Positions 34,099 to 41,479 of a DNA stretch of 64,000 nucleotides are shown here, piece by piece. The notes under the pieces were generated by a model, which saw only the letters and a list, made by a program, of their open reading frames with translations, was not told where the DNA came from and made no database searches. The position numbers and the translations under genes were made by a program. This DNA comes from Pseudobdellovibrionaceae bacterium (GTDB lineage: Bacteria > Bdellovibrionota > Bdellovibrionia > Bdellovibrionales > Bdellovibrionaceae): NCBI GenBank assembly GCA_019637875.1, contig JAHBUW010000001.1:372001-436000 (forward strand), written 5' to 3'. Within the stretch, counting starts at the first letter, position 1. Every line of letters begins with the position of its first letter.

Positions 34099-34851
34099 TC
34101 AAAGGCCGCAGGTCGGAGTCTGACAGCGGACGAGCGTGCCGATCGCGATCTTGTCGCCGTTCCAGAAGAGCTCGTAGTTGAAGTTCTGGTCTTCGATTTT
34201 ACCCACGGGAACTTGCAGTTGCAGGAGTTTGTTGTAACCCGCCGAAACCTGGGGTCCGTAGGTGCGGATCTCGAAGCCCTGACTGTTGTTCACCGGGTGA
34301 ATGGTGGAGGTCAGGATCATCGGATTGAACGTCCCTTGCGGATTCATCGCGACCGGCCATCCCATCAGGCTCATGAAGAACTGATCCCAACGGGGGAGGT
34401 TGTACGTGTACGACTGCTGTTGCGGATAGGCGCGGAAGATCACCGTCACTTGGTTCGGATTTTGGGGATTCACCAAGAACACAAGGTCATAGATCCCGTT
34501 CACCCAGTTCTGGCAATCGGCGTAGCCGCCGTTGTAGTAGCCACGGTTACAGACGCCCATCGCATCTTGCAGAATATTGACGACCGCACCTTGGGGCTGC
34601 AGCACCGATCCGTTATTCATGAACAGACCCGACGGGAAGTTCGCGCTTTGCGAGTAGAATCCGATGACCGAGTTCGGAGTTTGATAGACGCAGTTGTTAC
34701 CCAAACAAGGAGTCTGGGGGACGACCGTAATCGGGGGAGTCGCCGGACTACCGCCCGAGCTCGAGGATCCGCAGCCCGACAGAATCATCATTCCAGCGCC
34801 CATGACGGCCACGGCCATCAGCTTCAGGGGTTTCAGGTTGATGTATTTCAT
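34099..34851 (-). CDS. Lipoprotein of unknown function
   Basis: A 250-residue predicted lipoprotein: signal MKYINLKPLKLMAVAVMGAG, lipobox LSGC with C27, then a Ser/Gly-rich tether and Pro-rich segment. The mature part is rich in Asn, Gln, Tyr and Phe, with no family I know. ATG 34851 was chosen because AAGGAG lies correctly upstream; the frame continues open to 34908 without a signal sequence. A palindrome TGTCTCG-TTT-CGAGACA (34867-34883) lies just upstream and could be an operator. Confidence 0.78.
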   Translation of the reverse strand: MKYINLKPLKLMAVAVMGAGMMILSGCGSSSSGGSPATPPITVVPQTPCLGNNCVYQTPNSVIGFYSQSANFPSGLFMNNGSVLQPQGAVVNILQDAMGVCNRGYYNGGYADCQNWVNGIYDLVFLVNPQNPNQVTVIFRAYPQQQSYTYNLPRWDQFFMSLMGWPVAMNPQGTFNPMILTSTIHPVNNSQGFEIRTYGPQVSAGYNKLLQLQVPVGKIEDQNFNYELFWNGDKIAIGTLVRCQTPTCGL

Positions 34852-34866
34852 GACGCTTCTCCTTGG

Positions 34867-34883
34867 TGTCTCGTTTCGAGACA
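34867..34883. promoter_or_regulatory. 7-3-7 palindrome upstream of lipoprotein gene
   Basis: TGTCTCG and CGAGACA flank TTT, 16 bp before the start codon of the minus-strand lipoprotein gene. The position fits a regulator site or a leader hairpin; nothing more can be read. Confidence 0.35.
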
Positions 34884-35051
34884 GATTGTCCACCGATCCG
34901 ACACACAAGAGTTCATTTCACTAAGGGTGCCAGCGCACTCGACACTCTTCAGGTTATGGGTGCGAAAAGAAGGGCCTTTCAGGAGCTTTTCACACCCCGA
35001 AAGTGTCTACTTTCAGAACAGGGGCGCCCAATTGGGGCCCTGTTGGTGTTG

Positions 35052-35828
35052 CTACTTCTTTCGCGTGCGCAGGGTTTTCAGGCGGGGCGCCCAAAGGAAA
35101 AACAATCCGGCGAGGGCGCCGCTCAAGAGCACGAGCGAAAGCCAGGTCGAGATGCTCGTACCCGAGAGCATCGGGCCGCGGAAGTCTTCGCGGTAGTGCT
35201 CCATGACCAAGCGTCCGATCGCGTGCAACGCGAACCACGTCAGAGTGAGCGCGCCCACGGGCCAGCGTTTCTTCGCGTCCCTTTCGGAGTGGTTGCGAAG
35301 CGCCGTGCGCGCGAGGAAAAACGCGAAACCGACCTCCAGCAACAGGGCGTAGATCTGCGTCGGGTGACGACCGTTCACGGCCCACGGCAGATCGCAGAAG
35401 CCGCCGTAGCAGCAGCCCGCCAGGAAGCACGAGAAGCGGCCCAAGCCGTAGCCCAAGGCCAGGACGGGGGTCAGCAGATCGAACCAACTCCAGAACGGCT
35501 GGCCGATTTTCTTGAGGTAAAGAAATCCCGCCAAGGTCGCGAGCGCCATGCCGCCGAAAAAAACGTAGCCGCCCATCCAGAACATGAAGATGGCCTGCGG
35601 GAAGCGGCGATAGTAGTCCGGGGCCTCGTAGATCACGTGAAAGAGTCGACCGCCGACGAAGCCCGTGACGACGATGATCATCGCGAGATTCAGCGCGACG
35701 GTCGAGTTCTTGTCCATCATCGCGGCCCACTTCCAGATCAGGAAGAACAGCAACGAGACGAGCAGACTCAACGAAACGAAATAGGTCGGCAGCGTGACGA
35801 AGGATCCGAGCGAAAACTCAGGAAGCAT
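35052..35828 (-). CDS. lgt: Prolipoprotein diacylglyceryl transferase (divergent)
   Basis: A 258-residue inner-membrane enzyme that attaches diacylglycerol to the lipobox Cys. It has about seven membrane segments, the GR motif in LGYGLGRFSCFLAGCCYGG (R131), NGRHPTQIYALLLEVGF and HAIGRLVMEHYRED. It belongs to the divergent Lgt class: the enteric FHGG motif reads VFFGG here, so the His is replaced. ATG 35828 overlaps the lspA end by 11 bp; the longer frame would run deep into lspA. Pairing with lspA supports a lipoprotein-maturation unit. Confidence 0.85.
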   Translation of the reverse strand: MLPEFSLGSFVTLPTYFVSLSLLVSLLFFLIWKWAAMMDKNSTVALNLAMIIVVTGFVGGRLFHVIYEAPDYYRRFPQAIFMFWMGGYVFFGGMALATLAGFLYLKKIGQPFWSWFDLLTPVLALGYGLGRFSCFLAGCCYGGFCDLPWAVNGRHPTQIYALLLEVGFAFFLARTALRNHSERDAKKRWPVGALTLTWFALHAIGRLVMEHYREDFRGPMLSGTSISTWLSLVLLSGALAGLFFLWAPRLKTLRTRKK

Positions 35829-36342
35829 GGGGCTTGGACCCCTCGGCCGCGTCCGCGCGTCGGCCTTCCAGGAACATAAGGACGAGCAGGAGCATGACCC
35901 CACCCACGATCGCCATATCCGCGATGTTGAAGGCGGGCCAAGTGTACTTTTCCTGCAAATGGAAATCGAGGAAGTCGATCACGTAGCGGAACTGCAAGCG
36001 GTCGATGTAGTTGCCGATCGCTCCGCCGAAAACGCTCGAGAGCGCGAAGATCTGCCAGTTGTCGTCGTCCGCCACGCCTTTCAGGATCAGCAAAATGATC
36101 ACGAGCGCGATGGGTGGCATGATCAGGAAGAAGTTCTCGCGGAAGATCGCGGGCGCGCTCGCCAGGAAACCGAAAGCGGCGCCGGGGTTACGCACGTAGG
36201 TGATGTTAAAAAAGCCGGGGATCACGGGGATGGATTCGCCAAGTTGGAAGTGCAAGTGCACATACATCTTCACGAGTTGATCCATCGCGACCAGAAGTGC
36301 CGAAAACGAAACCAGGATGATGTACTTCTTTTGAATCTTCAT
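35818..36342 (-). CDS. lspA: Lipoprotein signal peptidase (signal peptidase II)
   Basis: A 174-residue inner-membrane aspartyl protease that cuts prolipoproteins before the lipidated Cys. Four hydrophobic helices are seen, with D21 in AMDQLVK, ITYVRNPGAAFGFLA, and the two catalytic Asp in GAIGNYIDRL and FNIADMAI. The C-terminus is charged. It is translationally overlapped with lgt. The window encodes several lipoproteins that this pair would process. Confidence 0.95.
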   Translation of the reverse strand: MKIQKKYIILVSFSALLVAMDQLVKMYVHLHFQLGESIPVIPGFFNITYVRNPGAAFGFLASAPAIFRENFFLIMPPIALVIILLILKGVADDDNWQIFALSSVFGGAIGNYIDRLQFRYVIDFLDFHLQEKYTWPAFNIADMAIVGGVMLLLVLMFLEGRRADAAEGSKPHAS

Positions 36343-36412
36343 GCAGTCCCGAGTCTGGCGGGACGGTCGCGAGATGTAAAGCCGCGACGGGGTGTGACTG
36401 CGTCAAATGAAT

Positions 36413-36994
36413 CTAACGTTTGGGGAAAAGTTCGCTCAGCCGACCGTAGCCGACCGAAACGGCCAGGCGCAAGGCCTCGGCGGGGGATTCCAAGTTGAGC
36501 TCACGCTGGATCTCCTCGAGCCAAGCTTGGCTTTTCGGGTCCAGGACGAGGTTCACGTTCGGCGCCGCCGGACGGGTCGCCATATTGAGCGAGATCTGCC
36601 CTTGAGCGGGCGGAGCCGCCGTGGGGAGCGGTGTCGGCGCGGTCGCGACCGGGGCCGTGACGGGGGGCTTGGGTGTCGCCATCGGCGGTGCCGTCGCGGC
36701 GCCCGTCATCGTTGCGGCCGGTGAAGGCGTGGCGATCGGGGCCGCCGGAGCGGCCTCTTCCTCGAACTTGCCCATCTGTCCCGCGAGTGAACGCAGCTCG
36801 TTCTTAAAGCTCGCAAGTTGGGGCAGCTCCAACGCGTCTTTTCCCTGCATCTGAGATTTGGTGAACAAGCTGATCAAGAGATCGTTGGTCGTAGCGAGTT
36901 CGCGGACTTGCGGACTTTGAGTCTGCAGCCATTCGAACGCTTTGATCAACGTATCCCGCGTGTAAGCCTGCGGGGGAAAGGGATTGGTCGCCAT
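36413..36994 (-). CDS. Unknown protein with Pro/Ala linker
   Basis: A 193-residue cytoplasmic-looking protein with no recognised family. It has a helical N-terminus (1-75; DTLIKAFEWLQTQSPQVREL), a disordered Ala/Pro/Thr-rich middle (about 80-140), and a short C-terminal region (about 150-190; SQAWLEEIQRELNLESPAEA) that looks like a ribbon-helix-helix or capping helix pair. It follows the sigma-54 regulator by 68 bp on the same strand, so it may be co-transcribed. Function is unknown. Confidence 0.7.
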   Translation of the reverse strand: MATNPFPPQAYTRDTLIKAFEWLQTQSPQVRELATTNDLLISLFTKSQMQGKDALELPQLASFKNELRSLAGQMGKFEEEAAPAAPIATPSPAATMTGAATAPPMATPKPPVTAPVATAPTPLPTAAPPAQGQISLNMATRPAAPNVNLVLDPKSQAWLEEIQRELNLESPAEALRLAVSVGYGRLSELFPKR

Positions 36995-37062
36995 TAGAGC
37001 CCGGAAAAGTAAATGTGTTGGGAACTCAGTTCAATCATTGTTTGCGAATTTCTTCGCCGATA

Positions 37063-38604
37063 TTACGTCGCGAAATCTTTGGCGTTGATGCCGTATTTCT
37101 CGATCTTCCGCAGCAGCGTCTTTTTCGGAATATTCGCGTGCAGTGCGGTCTGATTGATGCGTCCCTTGAACGTTTTCAGGGCTTTGATGATGAATTCCTT
37201 CTCGAAGGCCTCTTTTTGGGCGTTGAAATCGAGCGCGCCACCAAGATCCGTTTTGACGCTCGAATCCAGGTTGACATCGCTGTCATCGTCTTCGTCCGCC
37301 GAAAGATCCATCAAGTCATCGTCTTCTTCGGCGCTCGTCGAGGGCGTCAGCGGCGGCTGCGCGCCCGTCAGGCCACGCAACGTGATCTCATGCATCGGCA
37401 TTTCCGCGAGCACGGTTCCCGTTTTCGCGAGGACCGATTCCGGCAGCGCGCGCAAGGTCAGCACCGTCGAGTTTTCCATGATGAAGGAGTGCTCCACCAC
37501 GTTTTCGAGCTCGCGGATATTTCCCGGCCAATCGTAACGCTTCAGGACCGCCATCGCGTCGGGCGCGATTCCGGTGATACGTTTGCCGTGCACCTGATTG
37601 AACTTCTTGATGAACATGTTCAGCAGGTTTTCGATGTCGTCTTTACGGTCGACGAGCGAGGGCAGATAGATCGGGATGACGTTCAGGCGATAGAAAAGAT
37701 CCTCGCGGAACTGACCGGTCTTCATCATCTCTTCCAGCGGACGGTTGGTCGCGGCGACGATGCGGACGTTGGTTTCGATTTCGCGGTTCGCGCCCACGGG
37801 CACGAAGACCTTCTCTTGCAGGACGCGCAGGAGTTTCACCTGCATGAGCTGCGGCATATCGCCGACCTCATCGAGGAAGAGCGTTCCGCCCTCGGCGAAT
37901 TGGAATTTTCCGATTTTACGTTGATCGGCGCCGGTGAACGAGCCCTTCTCGTGACCGAAAAGTTCGGACTCGAAAAGATTCTCGGGGATCGCCGAGCAGT
38001 TGATCGCGACGAACTTGCCGTCTTTGCGGGCCGAGTTGAAGTGGATCGCGCGGGCGACCAACTCTTTCCCGGTTCCCGAGGCGCCGCGGATCAAAACGGG
38101 CGTGTCGACTTTCGACAGACGCTGGATCACGCCGAAGACCTTTTGCATCTGCTGGTTCTGGCCGATGAATTTGCGGCCTTCCTCCATCAGGACGGGCGCC
38201 GAAGCGGCGACCGAGGACATGAGGTTCTGCGCTTGCAACGCACGCTCGACGACCTTCAAAAGGTCTTCGGACTGCACGGGCTTGGAAAGGTAATTGTAGG
38301 CGCCGTCCTTCACCGCTTGGATGGCGGTGTCGATCGAGGCGTAGGCGGTCAGCATGATGACCACGGTGCCGGGATTGTGTTCTTTGATGATCTTCAGGCA
38401 CTCGAGGCCCGTCATCCGCGGCATATCGACGTCGAGGATCGCGACGTTGACCTCTTGGTCTTTGATTTTTTCGCAGGCATTCACGCCGTCAAAGGCCTCG
38501 ATCACTTGGAAGCGACCTTGAGCGGACTCCAGCGCGGAACGAACCGCCAAGCGCAAACCTTGGTCGTCGTCGGCCACCAGAACTTTGATCGGATTTTGAC
38601 TCAT
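37063..38604 (-). CDS. Sigma-54-dependent response regulator (NtrC family)
   Basis: A 513-residue regulator with three parts. The receiver (about 6-120) has DDD at 12-14 and phospho-acceptor D58 in ILDVDMPRMTG. The AAA+ domain has Walker A GASGTGKE (174-181), the sigma-54 loop written GSFTGA (221-226) instead of GAFTGA, and FLDEVGDMPQ. After an unusually acidic Ser/Asp-rich linker comes a Fis-type HTH at the C-terminus (IKALKTFKGRINQTALHANI). ATG 38604 is supported by GGAGGGG upstream. It should activate RpoN promoters when phosphorylated, probably by the CHASE2 kinase encoded just upstream. Candidate targets include the two -24/-12 promoters found here. Confidence 0.92.
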   Translation of the reverse strand: MSQNPIKVLVADDDQGLRLAVRSALESAQGRFQVIEAFDGVNACEKIKDQEVNVAILDVDMPRMTGLECLKIIKEHNPGTVVIMLTAYASIDTAIQAVKDGAYNYLSKPVQSEDLLKVVERALQAQNLMSSVAASAPVLMEEGRKFIGQNQQMQKVFGVIQRLSKVDTPVLIRGASGTGKELVARAIHFNSARKDGKFVAINCSAIPENLFESELFGHEKGSFTGADQRKIGKFQFAEGGTLFLDEVGDMPQLMQVKLLRVLQEKVFVPVGANREIETNVRIVAATNRPLEEMMKTGQFREDLFYRLNVIPIYLPSLVDRKDDIENLLNMFIKKFNQVHGKRITGIAPDAMAVLKRYDWPGNIRELENVVEHSFIMENSTVLTLRALPESVLAKTGTVLAEMPMHEITLRGLTGAQPPLTPSTSAEEDDDLMDLSADEDDDSDVNLDSSVKTDLGGALDFNAQKEAFEKEFIIKALKTFKGRINQTALHANIPKKTLLRKIEKYGINAKDFAT

Positions 38605-38777
38605 GCGAACCCCTCCGCGGGTCAAAGACGTCCCGGAACATACTCGACACCGGGAAGAAACGCCAAAGATTTACCGCGTTGCGGCAAAATTTGTCTTTTT
38701 GTCAAAAGGACGGACGGGGGTGGGCCGGAACCTGAGCCGTCCCGCGAGCTTAGGTGAGGGGTTGCGCCGCCCCGGTT

Positions 38778-40715
38778 CTAGGGTTGGAGGGGGAGTTCGA
38801 CGGTGAAGGTGGAGCCTTGGCCGATCTGGGATTCGACGTGGATGCGCCCTTGATGGAGCTCCACGAAGTATTTCGCGAGGTAAAGACCCAGGCCCGAGCC
38901 TTTGATGGGCGAGGCCTTAGCGTTCCGGCTACGGAAGAACTTCATGAAGATGTTGGCGAGTTCGTCCTGGGGAATGCCGGGGCCCTGGTCGGCCACCTGG
39001 ACGACGACGTGGCCATCGCGCTCTTCGGACGTGATCAGGATCTTCGACCCCTCGGGGCTGTACTTGATCGCGTTCTCGACCAGATTCGAGAACACCTGCT
39101 TCATGAGCTCGGGGTCGATGCGGATCGAAAAGAGCGGCTCGAGCTCCGGCAGCAGCTCGATGTTTTTCACTTTCGCGAGGAACTCGTTTTTACGGATGAC
39201 CGAGGTCAGAAGCTCGTTCACGTCGCGGCTTTCGGTGTGCAGCTCGACGCCTTCGGATTCGATCTTCGCGTAGTTGAGGATCGCGTTGATGAAGCGAAGC
39301 AGATCGTCGCCGCTGTTCTTGATGTGGTCGATGGCTTCGCGCTGTCCGGTCGTCAGCGGCGTCGGCGAGTCCTTCAGGATGACGTCGGTCATCCCTTGAA
39401 TACGCGCGATGGGCGTCTTCAGGTCGTGCGACATCATCGAGATGAAGTTGGTCTTCAGCACTTCCACCTGCTGGAGCAGTTGGTGCTTCTGGTAGTATTC
39501 CCAGCTGCGCCGGTTCTCGATGATCAGGCGGTAGGGGATGAAGAAGTAGTAGCAGATGAAAATCGCGAGCAGCGGGTGCGCGAGCGGGAGCCAAACTCCG
39601 AACGGCATGAAGAAGATCCCGCTCAGCGCGACGACGCCGCCGAGAGTGCCCAGCAGCACCAGGAGCCCTTTCGCGGGCCGCATGGTCAGGACCGCGACGA
39701 TGGTGATCAGCGAGACGATCGAAGTGATCAGGAAATCGAACCAGCTGGGGGACTTGATGGGCGCCGAGTTGCGGATGAAGGTTTCGACCATGTTCGCGTG
39801 CATGTCGAGATAGGTCATCGCGACGGGCGAGCGGTTGAACGGCGTCCGGATCATGTTGGCGAGATTTTTCTGGAAGTCGTCGCCGATCATCACGAGTTTT
39901 CCCGTGAACGTCTCGGCCGGTACTTTGCCGTCGAGGATGTCTTCGAACTTCACCGTCTTGATGGAGCCCGGGCGACCGTAGTCGATATAGGCTTGGCGCG
40001 TTCCGAGAACGTCGAAGGTGTAGCGCAGCGGCTCTTCGCCATCGAGCTTGGGATTGAACATCTGCGCGAGCTTCACGTGCCCGAGAAGCTCGTTTTCGAA
40101 ATCCACCGCGACCCGACGGGTGACCCGGTCTTTCGCGAACTGCTCATTGTCCGCGGTCTTGGGAGCCGACAGGACTTTGACGAACGAGAAGGGCGCGGGG
40201 AGCTGAGGTTTGGCTTCGTCCTTCGAGGCGACCGTATCGGTTAGCTGGTAGACCTCTTCGAATTTACGGAGTTCATCCGCGAAGGCGATCTTTTGATCGT
40301 CGTCTCCGGTCGGTGAGGCGGCCGCGCGATCTTCTTCGGAGCCTCCGAGGGCCACGGGCATGATGGGAGTGACGTAGGCGATGGCGCGCGGATTCGCGCG
40401 CATGATGTTTTTGAAAACTTCCGTATGCGGGACGAACTTTGGGACTTCGAGAAAGCGATCGAGCGTCTTTCCGTCCATGAGGACGAGCACGACGTTTCCA
40501 CTCGGTGTGGGCGAAGGCCGTAAGCGATAGTGAAGATCGTAGAGGTAGTATTCGAAGAAGCTGAGATCGATGAGGCGGACGGCGAAGCTCAAGAAAAGAG
40601 CGGCCACAATGAGGAGCGTAGAACGGGTCACCTTATTCAGGCGAAACAAATGGGACGGCGGTCGGATTCTCGAGGGCTTTGAGCCCTTCGGCGTTCCCGC
40701 CGTCTTCTCGGACAT
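38778..40715 (-). CDS. CHASE2-domain sensor histidine kinase
   Basis: A 645-residue membrane sensor. TM1 (about 31-49) is followed by a periplasmic CHASE2 domain (about 50-300; FFEYYLYDLHYRLRPSPTPS), a cluster of three membrane helices (about 315-385), and then the kinase. HisKA has phosphorylatable H430 in MMSHDLKTPIARIQG; the HATPase has NLVENAIKYSPEGSKILI, VADQGPGIP and GSGLGLYLAKYFVELHQGR. The start has no SD but lies 11 bp after the stop of a 42-codon ORF, suggesting coupling. It probably pairs with the sigma-54 regulator 173 bp downstream. Confidence 0.9.
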   Translation of the reverse strand: MSEKTAGTPKGSKPSRIRPPSHLFRLNKVTRSTLLIVAALFLSFAVRLIDLSFFEYYLYDLHYRLRPSPTPSGNVVLVLMDGKTLDRFLEVPKFVPHTEVFKNIMRANPRAIAYVTPIMPVALGGSEEDRAAASPTGDDDQKIAFADELRKFEEVYQLTDTVASKDEAKPQLPAPFSFVKVLSAPKTADNEQFAKDRVTRRVAVDFENELLGHVKLAQMFNPKLDGEEPLRYTFDVLGTRQAYIDYGRPGSIKTVKFEDILDGKVPAETFTGKLVMIGDDFQKNLANMIRTPFNRSPVAMTYLDMHANMVETFIRNSAPIKSPSWFDFLITSIVSLITIVAVLTMRPAKGLLVLLGTLGGVVALSGIFFMPFGVWLPLAHPLLAIFICYYFFIPYRLIIENRRSWEYYQKHQLLQQVEVLKTNFISMMSHDLKTPIARIQGMTDVILKDSPTPLTTGQREAIDHIKNSGDDLLRFINAILNYAKIESEGVELHTESRDVNELLTSVIRKNEFLAKVKNIELLPELEPLFSIRIDPELMKQVFSNLVENAIKYSPEGSKILITSEERDGHVVVQVADQGPGIPQDELANIFMKFFRSRNAKASPIKGSGLGLYLAKYFVELHQGRIHVESQIGQGSTFTVELPLQP

Positions 40716-40726
40716 AAATCAATGGG

Positions 40727-40855
40727 TCATGTAAACGGAGGCTTCGTGCCTCCACCGCCATTACCATTGGGATCCAGGTTGAATGGAGGTTTACCGTTTC
40801 CGTTCCAAGATTGCGCGAAACTAGGTGCCTGATTTTCTTGATTCATTTTTTTCAT
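40727..40855 (-). CDS. Small 42-residue protein coupled to CHASE2 kinase
   Basis: A short ORF with a good SD (GAGGAG, 5 bp before the ATG) whose stop is 11 bp upstream of the kinase start. The product begins MKKMNQENQAPSFAQSWNGN and ends in a Pro/Asn/Gly-rich tail with a run of four Gly and KPPF repeated (GKPPF, TKPPF). It has no signal sequence or membrane helix. It may be a real small protein or a leader whose translation sets kinase expression. Evidence is the SD, the spacing and the repeated KPPF pattern; function is unknown. Confidence 0.55.
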   Translation of the reverse strand: MKKMNQENQAPSFAQSWNGNGKPPFNLDPNGNGGGGTKPPFT

Positions 40856-40924
40856 CCTAACTCCTCTATCTGCCTATGTTAAGCCCCATCAGGTTCGATC
40901 AAAAATGATCTAGGCATAAGCATA

Positions 40925-40950
40925 TAGGTGCGGTCTGACACCGACACCTA
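40925..40950. repeat. Imperfect palindrome
   Basis: Outer arms TAGGTG and CACCTA (6 bp) and inner arms GGT and ACC (3 bp) enclose a CTGAC loop. Short GGTG/CACC palindromes of this kind are often dispersed extragenic elements; no second copy was seen in the window. Confidence 0.4.
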
Positions 40951-40969
40951 CGTCGATACATGGTAGTGC

Positions 40970-40985
40970 AATTGGTTGGCCAATT
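40970..40985. promoter_or_regulatory. 6-4-6 palindrome, possible operator
   Basis: AATTGG and CCAATT flank TTGG. It sits in the divergent region between the kinase operon and the ferredoxin gene and could bind a dimeric regulator. Confidence 0.35.
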
Positions 40986-41194
40986 CTTGATGTGATTTCT
41001 TTGAAGGTAGTTTGAGCTCGATATTTGGCGAAATCGAGTGATTATAGGTATTTAATTAAATGGTACCGAAAAGTGGACGTGGTGTCATTAGGTCACCATT
41101 ACATTCAACAATGGCAAATAGGATAAAACGAACCGTTAGGCTTGCAGCGCAGCGTCGTGATTGGGGCTCGCCACGGCAGCTATGTTCCCTGCCT

Positions 41195-41479
41195 ATGTCG
41201 CAACTGACTCTCACACTCTCTGGTGAAACTTTGACTGTCCCGATGACCCATGGAGAATCCGTTTTGGATGCCGCTCTTCGTGCCGGCCTCGATGCTCCCT
41301 ATTCGTGTATGGAAGGTGTCTGCACGGCATGTATGGCACAGATCAAAGAGGGAGAGGTCGATTTCCCGGACGATACGATTCTCGATGATCGAGATAAAGC
41401 TGACGGAAAAACGCTGACCTGCCAAGCGAAGCTTAAGGTCGGTTGTGCCAAGATAGTTATCGATTACGACGCTGTTTAG
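41195..41479 (+). CDS. 2Fe-2S ferredoxin (plant type)
   Basis: A 94-residue electron carrier. The cluster ligands are C38, C43, C46 and C76 in YSCMEGVCTACMAQ and TLTCQAK, the plant-type C-x4-C-x2-C pattern; C84 is extra. ATG 41195 was chosen because the protein then begins MSQLTLTLSGETLTVPMTHG at the first beta strand, as usual. No SD is visible, so translation may be leaderless or weak. Its stop overlaps the convergent CHASE2 hybrid kinase by 3 bp. No obvious partner reductase or oxygenase lies nearby, so its electron acceptor is unknown. Confidence 0.88.
   Translation: MSQLTLTLSGETLTVPMTHGESVLDAALRAGLDAPYSCMEGVCTACMAQIKEGEVDFPDDTILDDRDKADGKTLTCQAKLKVGCAKIVIDYDAV

Larger units (their letters stand above)
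40856..41194. other. A+T-rich intergenic region with palindromes
   Basis: No gene is supported in these 339 bp between the divergent small ORF and the ferredoxin gene. An imperfect palindrome TAGGTG-C-GGT / ACC-GA-CACCTA spans 40925-40950, and a perfect AATTGG-TTGG-CCAATT lies at 40970-40985. The frame of the ferredoxin stays open to 41060 but the added 45 residues look non-coding. Confidence 0.55.

Noticed and set aside
34917-34932. Sigma-54-like TGGCAC on the minus strand before the lipoprotein gene
   Set aside because: The -24 half is perfect, but the -12 half reads GTGA, lacking the essential GC.
37015-38757. 580-codon open frame opposite the sigma-54 regulator
   Set aside because: It mirrors the real gene on the other strand; composition (Arg, Asp, His, Leu rich) is typical of antisense frames in G+C-rich DNA.
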